From Rhodococcus sp. RD6.2 (GTDB lineage Bacteria > Actinomycetota > Actinomycetes > Mycobacteriales > Mycobacteriaceae): a DNA stretch of 64,000 nt. The stretch covers positions 124,001-188,000 of the forward strand of contig NZ_CVQP01000012.1 in NCBI RefSeq assembly GCF_001040705.1, written 5' to 3'. The notes under the pieces are model-generated. The model was not told the DNA's origin and did not search any database. It saw only the letters and a program-made list of their open reading frames with translations. A program made the translations under genes and the position numbers. Below, piece after piece: positions 7,448-16,193 of this stretch (positions are counted from its first letter, which is position 1; each line of letters starts with the position of its first letter).

Positions 7448-8530
7448 TCAGGACTTCGCGATGTCCAGGCCGGCACCCGACGCGAACACGAGAAACGCGT
7501 CGTTCTCGTGCGGATCGCCGATCGTGATCCGCACGCCGTCGGCGCCGTACGCCCGCACCACGACTCCGGCGTCGGCGCTGGCGCTCGCGTACGCCTGCGA
7601 CTTCTCGCCCAGCGGAAGCCACACGAAGTTGCCGTTCGACTCGGGCACGTCGTAGCCGGCGGTGAGCAGGGCGTCCCGAACCCGGGTCCGTTCCGCCGCC
7701 ACCTGGTCGGTGCGGGCGAGGAGTTCGTCGGCCGCGGCGAGGGACGCGACTGCCGCGGCCTGCGCGACGACGTTCACCGCGAACGGCGTGTGCACCTTGC
7801 CGAGCGCCGCGACGATCGACGGATCCGCCACCGCATAGCCGACCCGCAAGCCCGCCAGGCCGTACGCCTTCGAGAACGTCCGCAGTACAACGACGTTCGG
7901 GCGTCCCTCGGCGAGCGCGACGCCGTCCGCGATCGTCTCGCCCGCGTCACCGCCGGGCCGCACGTACTCGAAGTACGCCTCGTCGAGGGCGACCAGGACG
8001 TGCGAGGGCACCTTGTCGAGGAAGGACGTGATCTCGGCGGCCGTCAGCGCGCGGCCCGTCGGGTTGTTCGGGTTGCAGACGAAGATCAGCCGCGTCCGGT
8101 CCGTCACCGCGGCCGCCATCGCGTCGAGGTCGTGCGCGTGATCGGGCGTCAGCGGCACCGGCACTGGTGTCGCCCCCGCGACCTGCGTGACCACCGGGTA
8201 CGCCTCGAACGACCGCCACGGGAAGACCACCTCGTCCCCGGGGCCCGCGGCGATCTGCACCAACTCCTGGCACAGGCTCACCGAGCCGCAGCCGGCGGCG
8301 ATCCGGTCGGCGTCGACTCCGAGGCTCTCGGCCAGTGCCTCCCGCAATGCGAGGTTGGTGTTGTCGGGGTAGCGGTTGACGCCCGCCGCTGCCTCCGCGA
8401 TCGCCGAGGCCACCGAGGGCAGCGGACCGGAGGTGGTCTCGTTGCTCGCCAACTTGAACGCGCCGGGGAAGCTCTTCCCGGGGACGTAGGTGGGGAAACT
8501 GTCGAGATCGGGGCGGATGCGTGCGGTCAC
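7448..8530 (-). CDS. pat: Aromatic amino acid / histidinol-phosphate aminotransferase
   Basis: A 360-residue fold-type I PLP enzyme. Visible are NPNNPTG (153-159), Asp183/Tyr186 (ALDEAYFEYV) and the Schiff-base Lys221 in TFSKAYGLAGLRVGY. It resembles the second HisC-like protein of mycobacteria (Rv3772, HisC2), annotated as aromatic aminotransferase Pat. It would transfer the amino group in the last step of Phe/Tyr synthesis, and perhaps act on histidinol phosphate. A lone position outside a his operon and a tyrA gene 5 kb away favour the aromatic role. GTG start. Confidence 0.85.
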   Translation of the reverse strand: MTARIRPDLDSFPTYVPGKSFPGAFKLASNETTSGPLPSVASAIAEAAAGVNRYPDNTNLALREALAESLGVDADRIAAGCGSVSLCQELVQIAAGPGDEVVFPWRSFEAYPVVTQVAGATPVPVPLTPDHAHDLDAMAAAVTDRTRLIFVCNPNNPTGRALTAAEITSFLDKVPSHVLVALDEAYFEYVRPGGDAGETIADGVALAEGRPNVVVLRTFSKAYGLAGLRVGYAVADPSIVAALGKVHTPFAVNVVAQAAAVASLAAADELLARTDQVAAERTRVRDALLTAGYDVPESNGNFVWLPLGEKSQAYASASADAGVVVRAYGADGVRITIGDPHENDAFLVFASGAGLDIAKS

Positions 8531-8665
8531 GAGGTCACATTATGCGCGGTGACCCGATCCGGATCGCGGCCACCTGCGCAAACGGGGGATTGACCAGGCG
8601 TTTTGCAGATCACGCCGGTCCATGTGTACTGTTTCGTCTCGGCGGTTCGAAAGGACCTGAGCCTA

Positions 8666-8757
8666 GGAAGCGTGCCAGAGCGGCCGAATGGGACTCACTG
8701 CTAATGAGTTGTCCTCCTCAAAGGGGACCGGAGGTTCAAATCCTCTCGCTTCCGCCA
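8666..8757 (+). tRNA. tRNA-Ser (anticodon GCT)
   Basis: Acceptor GGAAGCG pairs with CGCTTCC, discriminator G, CCA encoded. The anticodon loop CTGCTAA gives GCT, reading AGC/AGU. There is a long variable arm typical of serine tRNA (GTCCTCC...GGGGACC) and a T-loop TTCAAAT. It is followed by tRNA-Arg 64 bases later. Confidence 0.95.
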
Positions 8758-8821
8758 TGTCAGCTTGCTGACAGTGCCGGATTTCCGGTGCAGCCGGTTC
8801 TCCGGCACAATTGAAGAACAT

Positions 8822-8897
8822 GCGCCCGTAGCTCAACGGATAGAGCACTTGACTACGGATCAAGAGGTTAGGGGTTCGAATCCCTTCGGGCGCACCA
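8822..8897 (+). tRNA. tRNA-Arg (anticodon ACG)
   Basis: Acceptor GCGCCCG pairs with CGGGCGC, discriminator A, CCA encoded. The anticodon loop CTACGGA gives ACG, read as ICG after deamination by TadA. The tadA gene lies in this same window at 15378. Confidence 0.95.
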
Positions 8898-8898
8898 A

Positions 8899-8934
8899 CG
8901 AAATCCCCGTCACCATCAGGTGGCGGGGATTTCG
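8899..8934 (+). terminator. Terminator after tRNA-Arg
   Basis: A 16-bp stem (8899-8914 with 8919-8934, one G-T pair) around ATCA starts two bases after the CCA of tRNA-Arg. It contains CGAAATCCCCG and its complement. Confidence 0.7.
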
Positions 8935-9019
8935 TCTACCTGGGGCCCGGCTGACGAGAGTGCAGCTTCGGTCGCGGCCTCTCGGCCGATGTGACGAAAA
9001 CTGCACTCTCGACGAGAGG

Positions 9020-10462
9020 TCAGGCGCGCAGGCGCGCCCGCAGACCGAGGACGGCGTCCACGACGAGGAAGCCGAGCAGGCTCAGCCCCAGCAGCGGCAT
9101 GAACCAGCCGACGGCGACGGCCACCGCCACCACCGCGACCGCGAAGACCGGGTTGGTCTGGCGCAGGGCGCCGCGCAGCGGAGGACGCCCCACGGCCCAG
9201 TCGGAGCCGCGCGTCGGGCGACGACGCCACCACATGACGTACCCGCGCACGATCACCGTCACCAGCGCGACGGCCAGCGCCGCGAGAGCGAGCTGGTTGA
9301 GCAGGCCGAACAGCAGACCCATGTGCAGTTGGATGCCCCACGCGGTCAGCTTCGCCGCGATCGGCCAGTCGGCGAACCGCAGCTGGTCGGTGACCTGACC
9401 GGTCGTGCCGTCGACGGCGATCGAATCGGCGCTCATCACCCAGGGCTGACGCGTCTCGGCCACCGCGAACGCCGTCGAGGAGTCCGCGGGGATGGACGCC
9501 TCGACGGCGTTGTCGACGCCGTTCTCGCGTGCAACGGTGAGGACGCTGTCGATCTGCCCGACGTGGGTGTCGACGATGCCGGTGTCGGATGCGGCAGGGG
9601 CCGCGCCGCCGTGGCCCTCGTGTCCGCCCCCGCCTGTGGCCACAGCGCCGGCATCGAGCGTCTTGTCGAGCGAGGGCGTGGTCCAACTCAGCGCGGTGCG
9701 CAGGTCGGAGACGTTCTCGCCCGCGTACTTCGACCACGTCAGGCCGGTCGCGGAGAGGAACACCAGACCGACGGCGATCCAGGCGCCGACTGCGCCGTGC
9801 CAGTTCACCGTGCGAGCGCGGCCCTGTGCCGTCCGATCGACGGTGAGCAGTCGAGCGGAGGTGTTGCGGGCCTTGGCCTTGCGGTAGCGGTCCCACCACA
9901 GGTAGAGGCCGCCGAGCGCGATGACCCACAGCCAGGACGTGGCGAGCTCGCTGTAGATGCGTCCCGGCTCGCCGAGGTGCAGATGCCGGTGCAACTGCGA
10001 GATCCACGTGCGCATCGGGAGGGCGCTGCTGGAGCCGTAGACGGTCAGCTCACCGACCGGTTGCGCGGTGGACGGGTCGACGAACACCGCGAGGCGCTCG
10101 GATTCGCCGAGCGTCGGGTCGGTGAACAGGACCCGGGTCGTGTCTCCGGCCTCCGGGGCGGGACGCACCGCGGAGACGGTCAGGTCGGGCCGGACCTGCT
10201 GCGCGGCGCGGATCTGGTCGGCGACCGGTTTCGGTGCTCCGGAGTAGTCGACGCTCAGATAGTCGCGGTAGACGATCTGCTCGATCGCGGGGGCGACGGC
10301 GTAGAGGCCGCCGGTGATCGCGGCGATCAGGATGAACGGCGCGACGAGGATGCCCGCGTAGAAGTGCAGACGCATCATCAGAGGGCGGACGGTCCGCTTC
10401 TGGCCGGGCGGGGCGGACTGGGACGTGCCCGCGGAGGGGCGTTCGATGTCGGGTGCAGACAT
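9020..10462 (-). CDS. PepSY-domain integral membrane protein
   Basis: About 480 residues in the PepSY-TM layout: a first membrane helix (FYAGILVAPFILIAAITGGLYAV), an extracellular PepSY region, a second helix pair (WLWVIALGGLYLWW, WIAVGLVFLSATGLTW), a second PepSY repeat, then three or four C-terminal helices. An exposed Gly/His run (GGGGHEGHGG) could bind metal. Relatives are annotated as iron- or copper-related membrane reductases or regulators, but no biochemical role is settled. I prefer the ATG at 10462 over a longer frame, although its ribosome binding site is weak. Confidence 0.75.
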   Translation of the reverse strand: MSAPDIERPSAGTSQSAPPGQKRTVRPLMMRLHFYAGILVAPFILIAAITGGLYAVAPAIEQIVYRDYLSVDYSGAPKPVADQIRAAQQVRPDLTVSAVRPAPEAGDTTRVLFTDPTLGESERLAVFVDPSTAQPVGELTVYGSSSALPMRTWISQLHRHLHLGEPGRIYSELATSWLWVIALGGLYLWWDRYRKAKARNTSARLLTVDRTAQGRARTVNWHGAVGAWIAVGLVFLSATGLTWSKYAGENVSDLRTALSWTTPSLDKTLDAGAVATGGGGHEGHGGAAPAASDTGIVDTHVGQIDSVLTVARENGVDNAVEASIPADSSTAFAVAETRQPWVMSADSIAVDGTTGQVTDQLRFADWPIAAKLTAWGIQLHMGLLFGLLNQLALAALAVALVTVIVRGYVMWWRRRPTRGSDWAVGRPPLRGALRQTNPVFAVAVVAVAVAVGWFMPLLGLSLLGFLVVDAVLGLRARLRA

Positions 10463-10709
10463 GGGTGTATCTCGATTCGCGTCAGGCGCTGCGCGCTCGT
10501 GCGCGTTGTGGGAGCCGGAGCCCACCACAAAGGCGCACGGGCGGCGACGCCGCCAAGGGTGTCGTGTGAGAGCGCGCGCAACTGACTCGCCGGTCGGAAA
10601 CGACTCGGCGAGCAGGGTTTTGCGCGGGGGCGCGGGATTCCGGAACCACTCGGATGCCCCTGGCGATCAGGCGCCGGGGAGGCCGAAACGGGGAACCGGG
10701 CGACGTGCC

Positions 10710-11237
10710 CTAGGCGGTGAGGGGCGGGCCTCGCCTGCCGACACGGGCACCGACGAGGATGCGGCGTGCGAATCTGGGACGGTACGCGGTGACGCGACGG
10801 TCGATCGGCATCGCGACGGGAAGCGGCACGAACGGTGCCGGGAGGATTCGGTGCAGGGACGCGGCGGCGAGGGCGCAGCCGCGCCGACCACCGCGGATCG
10901 CGACAGCACACACGACGACCGCGACCGCGTGCGCGGCGAGCATCGCGGGGGACAGCTGCATGCCGTGATGGGCGGGGGCTCCGGCGGTGAGGGCAGCGTG
11001 ACCGACTGCCTGCCCCGCGGTCAGGGAGCCGACGAGGAACGGCAGCTCGGCGGTCCGGACGCGGGCGGTGGACGCCAGCGCACCGACTGCGCCGCACGCC
11101 AGGACGAGCAGCACCGCTGCGCTTTCCGTCGGCGCGGCGCCGCCTCCCATCGCGTGGGCGGCGACCGCAACCGCAGCGGACAGGGCGCCCACGAAGCCAC
11201 CGCGCATACGCGCGAAGGCCGGGCCCCGAGATTTCAC
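10710..11237 (-). CDS. Integral membrane protein, unknown function
   Basis: 175 residues, Ala-rich, with four predicted membrane segments (around 15-35, 40-60, 65-85 and 97-118) and a basic C-terminal tail. A short His-containing loop (APAHHGMQLSP) lies between helices three and four. It is transcribed in the same direction as the downstream PepSY gene, about 250 bases apart, and such small membrane proteins often accompany PepSY genes. Metal transport or sensing is a guess. GTG start. Confidence 0.6.
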   Translation of the reverse strand: MKSRGPAFARMRGGFVGALSAAVAVAAHAMGGGAAPTESAAVLLVLACGAVGALASTARVRTAELPFLVGSLTAGQAVGHAALTAGAPAHHGMQLSPAMLAAHAVAVVVCAVAIRGGRRGCALAAASLHRILPAPFVPLPVAMPIDRRVTAYRPRFARRILVGARVGRRGPPLTA

Positions 11238-11307
11238 GCCGCGAAGACTACAAGTCCGCGGTCACCTGCGCGAATGCCGGGTGGGTCGGATAGGTGGCAG
11301 GGTTGGG

Positions 11308-12348
11308 TCACGGCACGATGACTGCGCGCCCTCGCAGGGTGCCCGCGGCGAGTCTGCGATACGCCTCGACCCCGTCGTCGAGGGTGAACCGCTCGACGGC
11401 GATGTCGAACACGCCCTGGTGCGCGAGGTCGATCAGTTCGATCAGTTCGCTGCGCGACCCCCAGTACGGCGAGGTGACCGCCGCTTCGTAGGGACTCTGA
11501 CCGAACCCGACCTTGGCGTGTGCGACGAAGTCGCCGAGTCCGACGATGGTCACGTCGGACGCGACGCCCGCGACGCCCATGGCGATGTCGATGGTCGGCT
11601 GGTATCCGACGAAGTCGAGGACCAGGGCGGCGCCGGCGGCGCCGGTGATCTTGCGGACGTTGTCGACGGCGTCCTTGTCGGACAGCACGGCCTCGTGCGC
11701 GCCGACCGACCGTGCGAACTCCAGCTTGTCCTCGGTGATGTCGAGTGCGACGACGCGGGCGGGGGACAGGTGCCGCAGGAGTTCGATCGCGACGTGGCCG
11801 AGGCCGCCGGTACCGATCACCACCGCCGTCGAGCCGCCTCGCAACTTGTGCAGCGACCTCTTGATCGCGTGGTACGGCGTCAGACCTGCGTCGGTGAGGG
11901 GAACGGTCGCCACCGGGTCGAGGTCGCCGATCGGAACGAGGTGCCGTGGTGAGTCGATGATCATGTACTCGGCGAGCGCACCCGGTGAACCGAGTCCGGG
12001 CGGCATGATGCCGAGTTCCGCGGCGCGGGAACAGTAGTTCTCCTCGCCGCGGGCGCAGTGCCAGCAGGTCCCGCAGCCCCACGGCCCGTACACCACGACG
12101 TTGGTGCCGATGTCGATTCCGGACACACCGTCGCCGAGTTCGGCGACGGTCCCGGCGCCCTCGTGGCCGAGGGTGAGGGGTAGGCCGTAGACGTACCGCT
12201 CCTCGGGCAGACTCATGATGAAGTCGTCCGAGTGGCAGACGCCGGCCGCGGTGACCTTGAGGAGCACCTCACCGGGACCCGGTGACGGCTTCTCGATCTC
12301 GGTCACCTCGGGTTCGGCGCCGATGGTGGTGTACTGGATGGCCTTCAT
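11308..12348 (-). CDS. Zinc-dependent NAD alcohol dehydrogenase, ADH-A type
   Basis: A 346-residue medium-chain dehydrogenase. Catalytic zinc ligands are Cys38, His62/Glu63 (LGHEGAG) and Asp153; structural zinc Cys are 92, 95, 98 and 106. The NAD-binding GTGGLG lies at 179-184. Much of the sequence (YGLPLTLGHEG, VYGPWGCGTC, GLGSPGALAEYMI) closely resembles the Rhodococcus ruber secondary alcohol dehydrogenase ADH-A. It would interconvert secondary alcohols and ketones, or aldehydes, with NAD. The ATG at 12348 follows an AAAGG sequence. Confidence 0.9.
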   Translation of the reverse strand: MKAIQYTTIGAEPEVTEIEKPSPGPGEVLLKVTAAGVCHSDDFIMSLPEERYVYGLPLTLGHEGAGTVAELGDGVSGIDIGTNVVVYGPWGCGTCWHCARGEENYCSRAAELGIMPPGLGSPGALAEYMIIDSPRHLVPIGDLDPVATVPLTDAGLTPYHAIKRSLHKLRGGSTAVVIGTGGLGHVAIELLRHLSPARVVALDITEDKLEFARSVGAHEAVLSDKDAVDNVRKITGAAGAALVLDFVGYQPTIDIAMGVAGVASDVTIVGLGDFVAHAKVGFGQSPYEAAVTSPYWGSRSELIELIDLAHQGVFDIAVERFTLDDGVEAYRRLAAGTLRGRAVIVP

Positions 12349-12472
12349 GCGACGCACCTTTCCCGCGGTCGCGCCGGGCCGGAGGTCGGCCGGGAGGTGC
12401 GAGGCCGCTACGTGGTACGCCTTGGACGCTAGCCCCGCTCGGATGTCGGCGACAACGGGAGCGGCGCGCGGG

Positions 12473-12994
12473 TCACCAACTGCAGCCGCACGTCCCGGTC
12501 AGCGACTGCACCTGGAAGCAGTCACCGCACGTGGTGACGAGTTCGCGTCGCCTGCTGCGGTCGCGCTTCTGCGCCTTCGCCCGCGCCAGCACGACGCTCG
12601 GTGCCAGTGTCGCGATGCCACCGTCGGCGGGCAGGTCGACCGCGCCGAAATGCCGGTAGCAGCTGAGGCGTTCCTCCGCAGCGTGCTGTTCGAGATCGTT
12701 GGGGACGAAGCCGTACGTCGCGCTGACCGACTTCGCGTAGCCCTCACCGACCGTGCCGTTGACGCTGATGCACAGCGCGGACAGCAGTGGTTCGCCTCGA
12801 GCGGCGCATTCGCCGCCGACGCGGCTGAGGGTCTTGCCGATCCAGTTCTGCAACAGGTTGCGGGTGCGGACGCCGGATCGCTCCTGGATCTCGTCGGCGA
12901 GTTCCTGATAGGTGAGGGTGCGCTGATAGGTACCTGCCACCTCGATCAGGACTCTGCGGGCTTCGGCTGACCAGATCTCTTGATTGTCGGCCAT
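12473..12994 (-). CDS. Hypothetical protein with Cys-rich C-terminus
   Basis: 173 residues. The N-terminal ~45 residues look like a winged-helix (ARRVLIEVAGTYQRTLTYQELADEIQ). The centre has alternating strands and the end carries CGDCFQVQSLTGTCGC, four Cys arranged as a likely zinc ribbon or knuckle. No family name comes to mind. DNA binding or nucleic-acid sensing is suggested by the two ends only. An AGGAGGAA precedes the ATG. Confidence 0.6.
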   Translation of the reverse strand: MADNQEIWSAEARRVLIEVAGTYQRTLTYQELADEIQERSGVRTRNLLQNWIGKTLSRVGGECAARGEPLLSALCISVNGTVGEGYAKSVSATYGFVPNDLEQHAAEERLSCYRHFGAVDLPADGGIATLAPSVVLARAKAQKRDRSRRRELVTTCGDCFQVQSLTGTCGCSW

Positions 12995-13212
12995 CGAATT
13001 CCTCCTGGGGCTGTCATCCGATCAATGTCATTCTGTGACCAGGGCGTTATGACGCGGACAGGTTTCGTCATTCCCGGCCGCAGGGGGAGTGGATGGGGCA
13101 CAATGCCTCCGCGTCGCGCGCAGCGGCACATGCGACCGCGTCGCGGGCGACGCGTCCGGTGAGACACGGCACCTCGGCTGCTGATCGGGGCGGCGTCGCT
13201 TACCGTAGACAG

Positions 13213-13803
13213 GTGACCAATCCAGCACAGCGCGACGACACCGTGTGGCCGGCGGTACTCACCTGGCGGGCGCACAATGCCCCTCGGATGGAGTCGGTGC
13301 GAGTGCAGTTGGTGGGCAACCGGATCAAGGCGTCCGGACGCATCATCGGTGGCGAGTGCGCCGACCACCCGGCCTTCAGCGCGTCCTACGACCTCGTCAC
13401 CGACGAGGCCGGCGTGACGCGTCGACTGTCGGTGCGGACGAGCCTCGCCTCGGGTGAGCGGCACGTCTCGATCAGCCGGGACGCCGAGGGCTATTGGATG
13501 GTCGAGGACGGCACGAACCACCACCGGTCCGGTTTTGGTGGCGCGCTCGACGTCGACGTCGTGCTCAGCCCCTTCTTCAATACGCTGCCGATCCGGCGGT
13601 TCGCGATGCAGCACAACGCCGAGAACCATCAGGTCCCGGTCGTGTACGTGTATCTGCCCGACCTCAGCGTCCGCGCGGCGGATCTGACCTACAGTTCCGG
13701 ACCCGACGGCATCCAGGTCCTGTCCCCGGTGTCGAGTTCGACGATCACCGTCGACGGCCAGGGTTTCATCGTCGACTACCCGGGGCTCGCCGAGCGGATC
13801 TGA
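13213..13803 (+). CDS. Putative glycolipid-binding protein (DUF1089 family)
   Basis: 196 residues with the features of the putative glycolipid-binding family (structural relative: Pseudomonas PA1994): WRAHNAPRMESVRV near the start, SYDLVTDEAGVTRRLSV, a central YWMVEDG strand, DVDVVLSPFFNTLPIRR and a VYVYLPDLSV end. The fold is a beta-barrel or LolA-like half-barrel that can hold a lipid. Here it might handle cell-envelope glycolipids, which is inference. The GTG at 13213 is the last start before conserved sequence. It ends seven bases before the convergent tyrA. Confidence 0.75.
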   Translation: MTNPAQRDDTVWPAVLTWRAHNAPRMESVRVQLVGNRIKASGRIIGGECADHPAFSASYDLVTDEAGVTRRLSVRTSLASGERHVSISRDAEGYWMVEDGTNHHRSGFGGALDVDVVLSPFFNTLPIRRFAMQHNAENHQVPVVYVYLPDLSVRAADLTYSSGPDGIQVLSPVSSSTITVDGQGFIVDYPGLAERI

Positions 13804-13810
13804 CGCGCAC

Positions 13811-14794
13811 TCATGGTCGCGCGGCCGGGACCGCGCGGATCACGCCGCCGCGACGTCCGGCGTCACGCAGCGCGCTCGCCCAACCGGACTCGCCGATCGC
13901 CGTGTCCGTGATCTCCCACCGGTCGAGGGTGTCGTAGCGCGTCCGCGCGGCGTGCCCGGCATCGACGAGGATCTCGGTGCTGCCGGTGTCGTGCAGAGCG
14001 CGGCGCGCATCCGTGAGCAGGGCGAGCGCCTCGTCGAGGGCCACGGTCAACGCCTGCGCATTCGCCTCGCACATCGCCCGGACCAGTGCGGGCGCGGTGC
14101 CGGCGACGCGGGTGCCGTCCCGGTAGGACCCCGCGGCCAACGCGAGCGAGAGGTCACCGCCCGCCGCCGCGGTCACCGCGAGTGCCTCGGCCAGCAGATG
14201 CGGCAGGTGCGAGATCCGCGCGACCGCGGAGTCGTGCTCGTCGGCGCCTGCCGGGACGACGACCGAGCCGCAGTCGAGCGCGAGTCGGGCGACCCGCATC
14301 CACGCGTCGGGGTCGGTGTCGTCCTCGGCGGCAACCACCCACACGGCGCCTCGGAAGAGGTCGGCATCGCCGGCAGGCCACCCGGACTGCGCGGTCCCCG
14401 CCATCGGGTGCCCGCCGACGAACCCGCCTGCCAGGCCGTGCCTGCGGACCGCGGCGAGGACCGCGCCCTTGACGCTGACGACGTCGGTGAGCGTGCAGTC
14501 GGGGGCGTGCTCGGCGATCTGCGTGAGGACGGAGTCGAGGGCGGGTTCGGGCACCGCGACCACGACGACCGCGTTGCTCTCACGAGCACGGTCGAGGGCG
14601 GCACGCAGGTCGGTTCCCGCGTCGAAGCCGTCGGCGCGCGCCTGCGCGGCGGACTCCGGGGAGCGGTTCCAACCCCACGCGGTCCGGCCCGTCGCGGACG
14701 CCGCTCGAAGCACGGAACCGCCGATCAGGCCGAGTCCGAGGACGCACACGGGAGGAGCACTGGATTCAGCGGACACACCGATAGGTTGGCACAT
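13811..14794 (-). CDS. tyrA: Prephenate dehydrogenase
   Basis: 327 residues. An N-terminal Rossmann motif GLGLIGGS binds NAD. Conserved catalytic segments are VVSVKGA, GGHPMAGT (substrate His) and SHLPHLLAEAL. The enzyme oxidatively decarboxylates prephenate to 4-hydroxyphenylpyruvate in tyrosine synthesis, the aromatic aminotransferase at 7448 supplying the last step. It is divergent from the tadA-partner operon, as in mycobacteria (Rv3754 region). An alternative GTG start at 14776 is possible. Confidence 0.92.
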   Translation of the reverse strand: MCQPIGVSAESSAPPVCVLGLGLIGGSVLRAASATGRTAWGWNRSPESAAQARADGFDAGTDLRAALDRARESNAVVVVAVPEPALDSVLTQIAEHAPDCTLTDVVSVKGAVLAAVRRHGLAGGFVGGHPMAGTAQSGWPAGDADLFRGAVWVVAAEDDTDPDAWMRVARLALDCGSVVVPAGADEHDSAVARISHLPHLLAEALAVTAAAGGDLSLALAAGSYRDGTRVAGTAPALVRAMCEANAQALTVALDEALALLTDARRALHDTGSTEILVDAGHAARTRYDTLDRWEITDTAIGESGWASALRDAGRRGGVIRAVPAARP

Positions 14795-14844
14795 TTGCGC
14801 CGTCGAACTTCATGTCGGGGCCGCGCGCGGACTACGGTTGCCGC

Positions 14845-15381
14845 ATGGCTGCTCAACGCGCGGGGAACAATGCCTCGTCCGACCAATTCGACGCCCTCGA
14901 CGGCGTCGGTGTTGCAGTGGTGCTCGACGACGGGAAATGGAAGTGCACGGCGCTGACCGCGGCGGCACTGACCAGCCTGGAGCAGGCCGAGAAGGAGCTT
15001 CTCGAGATGCGGGCGTCGGGTGCCGTGTTCGGACTCCTCGACATCGACGAGGAGTTCTTCGTCATCCTGCGTCCCGCGCCGACGGGGACGAGGCTGTTGC
15101 TGTCGGACGCGACGATGGCGCTGGAGTACGACATCGCCGCCGACGTGCTCGAGGCGCTCAACGTCGAGACCCCCGACATCGACACCGACGACCTCGACGA
15201 CATCGAGCCGTGGGAGGAGGGCGACCTCTCGGTCCTGTCGGACCTGGGGCTGCCGGAACCGGTGCTCGGCGTGATCCTCGCCGAGACGGATCTGTACCCG
15301 GACGAGCAGTTGACGATGATCGCGCAGCGCCTCGGGTTCGGCTCCGAGCTGTCGGCGGTGCTCGACGCCCCGCTGAGGTGA
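14845..15381 (+). CDS. tRNA adenosine deaminase-associated protein
   Basis: 178 residues, strongly acidic in the centre (TPDIDTDDLDDIEPWEEGD). It matches the small family that sits directly upstream of tadA across actinobacteria and is named for that position. Motifs are GVAVVLDDGKW, GLLDIDEEFF and LLSDATMALEYDIA. The biochemical role is unknown; a chaperone or partner of TadA is the usual guess. Its stop overlaps the tadA GTG, giving translational coupling. I chose the ATG at 14845. Confidence 0.85.
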   Translation: MAAQRAGNNASSDQFDALDGVGVAVVLDDGKWKCTALTAAALTSLEQAEKELLEMRASGAVFGLLDIDEEFFVILRPAPTGTRLLLSDATMALEYDIAADVLEALNVETPDIDTDDLDDIEPWEEGDLSVLSDLGLPEPVLGVILAETDLYPDEQLTMIAQRLGFGSELSAVLDAPLR

Positions 15382-15848
15382 CATCGCTGCTCGCGCGTGA
15401 CGAGGCGATGGTGCGAGCCGCCATTGCCGCGGCGCGGGGCGCCGACCCGGCCGACGTTCCCGTCGGCGCTGTCGTGTTCGACGCCGATGGACGCGAACTG
15501 GCCCGCGCCGCGAACGCGCGTGAGGCGTCCGGCGACCCGACGGCACACGCCGAGGTGTTGGCACTGCGTCAGGCGGCGGCGGTGCACGGTGACGGCTGGC
15601 GGCTGGAGGGCGCGACGCTGGCCGTGACGTTGGAGCCGTGCACCATGTGCGCGGGCGCGTTGGTGCTGGCCAGGGTCTCGCGGGTGGTGTTCGGGGCGTG
15701 GGAGCCGAAGACCGGAGCGGTGGGTTCGCTGTGGGACGTGGTCCGCGACCGCAGGCTCACGCACCGCCCCGAGGTACGCGGGGGCGTTCTCGAAGCCGAC
15801 TGCGCCGCCCTCCTCGACGACTTCTTCCGCACCCACCGCCTCGGGTGA
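15378..15848 (+). CDS. tadA: tRNA-specific adenosine deaminase
   Basis: 156 residues. The zinc deaminase motifs are HAE (His57, Glu59) and PCTMC (Cys88, Cys91). The enzyme converts A34 to inosine in tRNA-Arg(ACG), and that tRNA is encoded at 8822. The GTG start overlaps the preceding stop in a GTGA arrangement. The order partner-tadA-tRNA-Ser matches that seen in mycobacteria. Confidence 0.93.
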   Translation: MTSLLARDEAMVRAAIAAARGADPADVPVGAVVFDADGRELARAANAREASGDPTAHAEVLALRQAAAVHGDGWRLEGATLAVTLEPCTMCAGALVLARVSRVVFGAWEPKTGAVGSLWDVVRDRRLTHRPEVRGGVLEADCAALLDDFFRTHRLG

Positions 15849-15905
15849 GGCGCGGCTGACCTGCCGATTTACGCTCGCGCGGGCGCGTCGGGTAAAGTCA
15901 CCAGC

Positions 15906-15996
15906 GGTGGCGTGTCCGAGCGGCCTAAGGAGCACGCCTCGAAAGCGTGTGACGGGTAACCCCCGTCCGAGGGTTCAAATCCCTCCGCCACCGCCA
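15906..15996 (+). tRNA. tRNA-Ser (anticodon CGA)
   Basis: Acceptor GGTGGCG pairs with CGCCACC, discriminator G, encoded CCA. The anticodon loop CTCGAAA gives CGA, reading UCG. There is a long variable arm and T-loop TTCAAAT. It lies 57 bases after tadA. Confidence 0.95.
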
Positions 15997-16035
15997 AAGC
16001 TCCCCGCCTGTGTACGCAGGTGGGGAGCTTTTTTT
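15997..16035 (+). terminator. Intrinsic terminator of tRNA-Ser(CGA)
   Basis: A 14-bp stem (15997-16010 with 16017-16030, one wobble) is followed by a run of T to 16035. This is a textbook rho-independent terminator, immediately after the CCA. Confidence 0.85.
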
Positions 16036-16130
16036 GTGTGCCTGGCCCCTGCGACTACTACGTCGTCTCTCCGATCGGAGCCGCGACGTGGCGCGCCCGT
16101 GGGGGACCCACATCCTCCAGCCCAACCAGG

Positions 16131-16149
16131 ATTGGTTAGGCTTCCCTAA
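16131..16149. promoter_or_regulatory. IdeR/DtxR-like iron box
   Basis: ATTGGTTAGGCTTCCCTAA agrees at 15 of 19 positions with the consensus TTAGGTTAGGCTAACCTAA, including the TTAGG and CCTAA cores. It lies 45 bases before the chosen start of the third mycolyltransferase, where it would cover the promoter. IdeR bound to Fe(II) normally represses such promoters. Confidence 0.6.
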
Positions 16150-16193
16150 TGTCTTCGACTGACTGGGCGTCATCTCGGGTCCACCCGACATCC

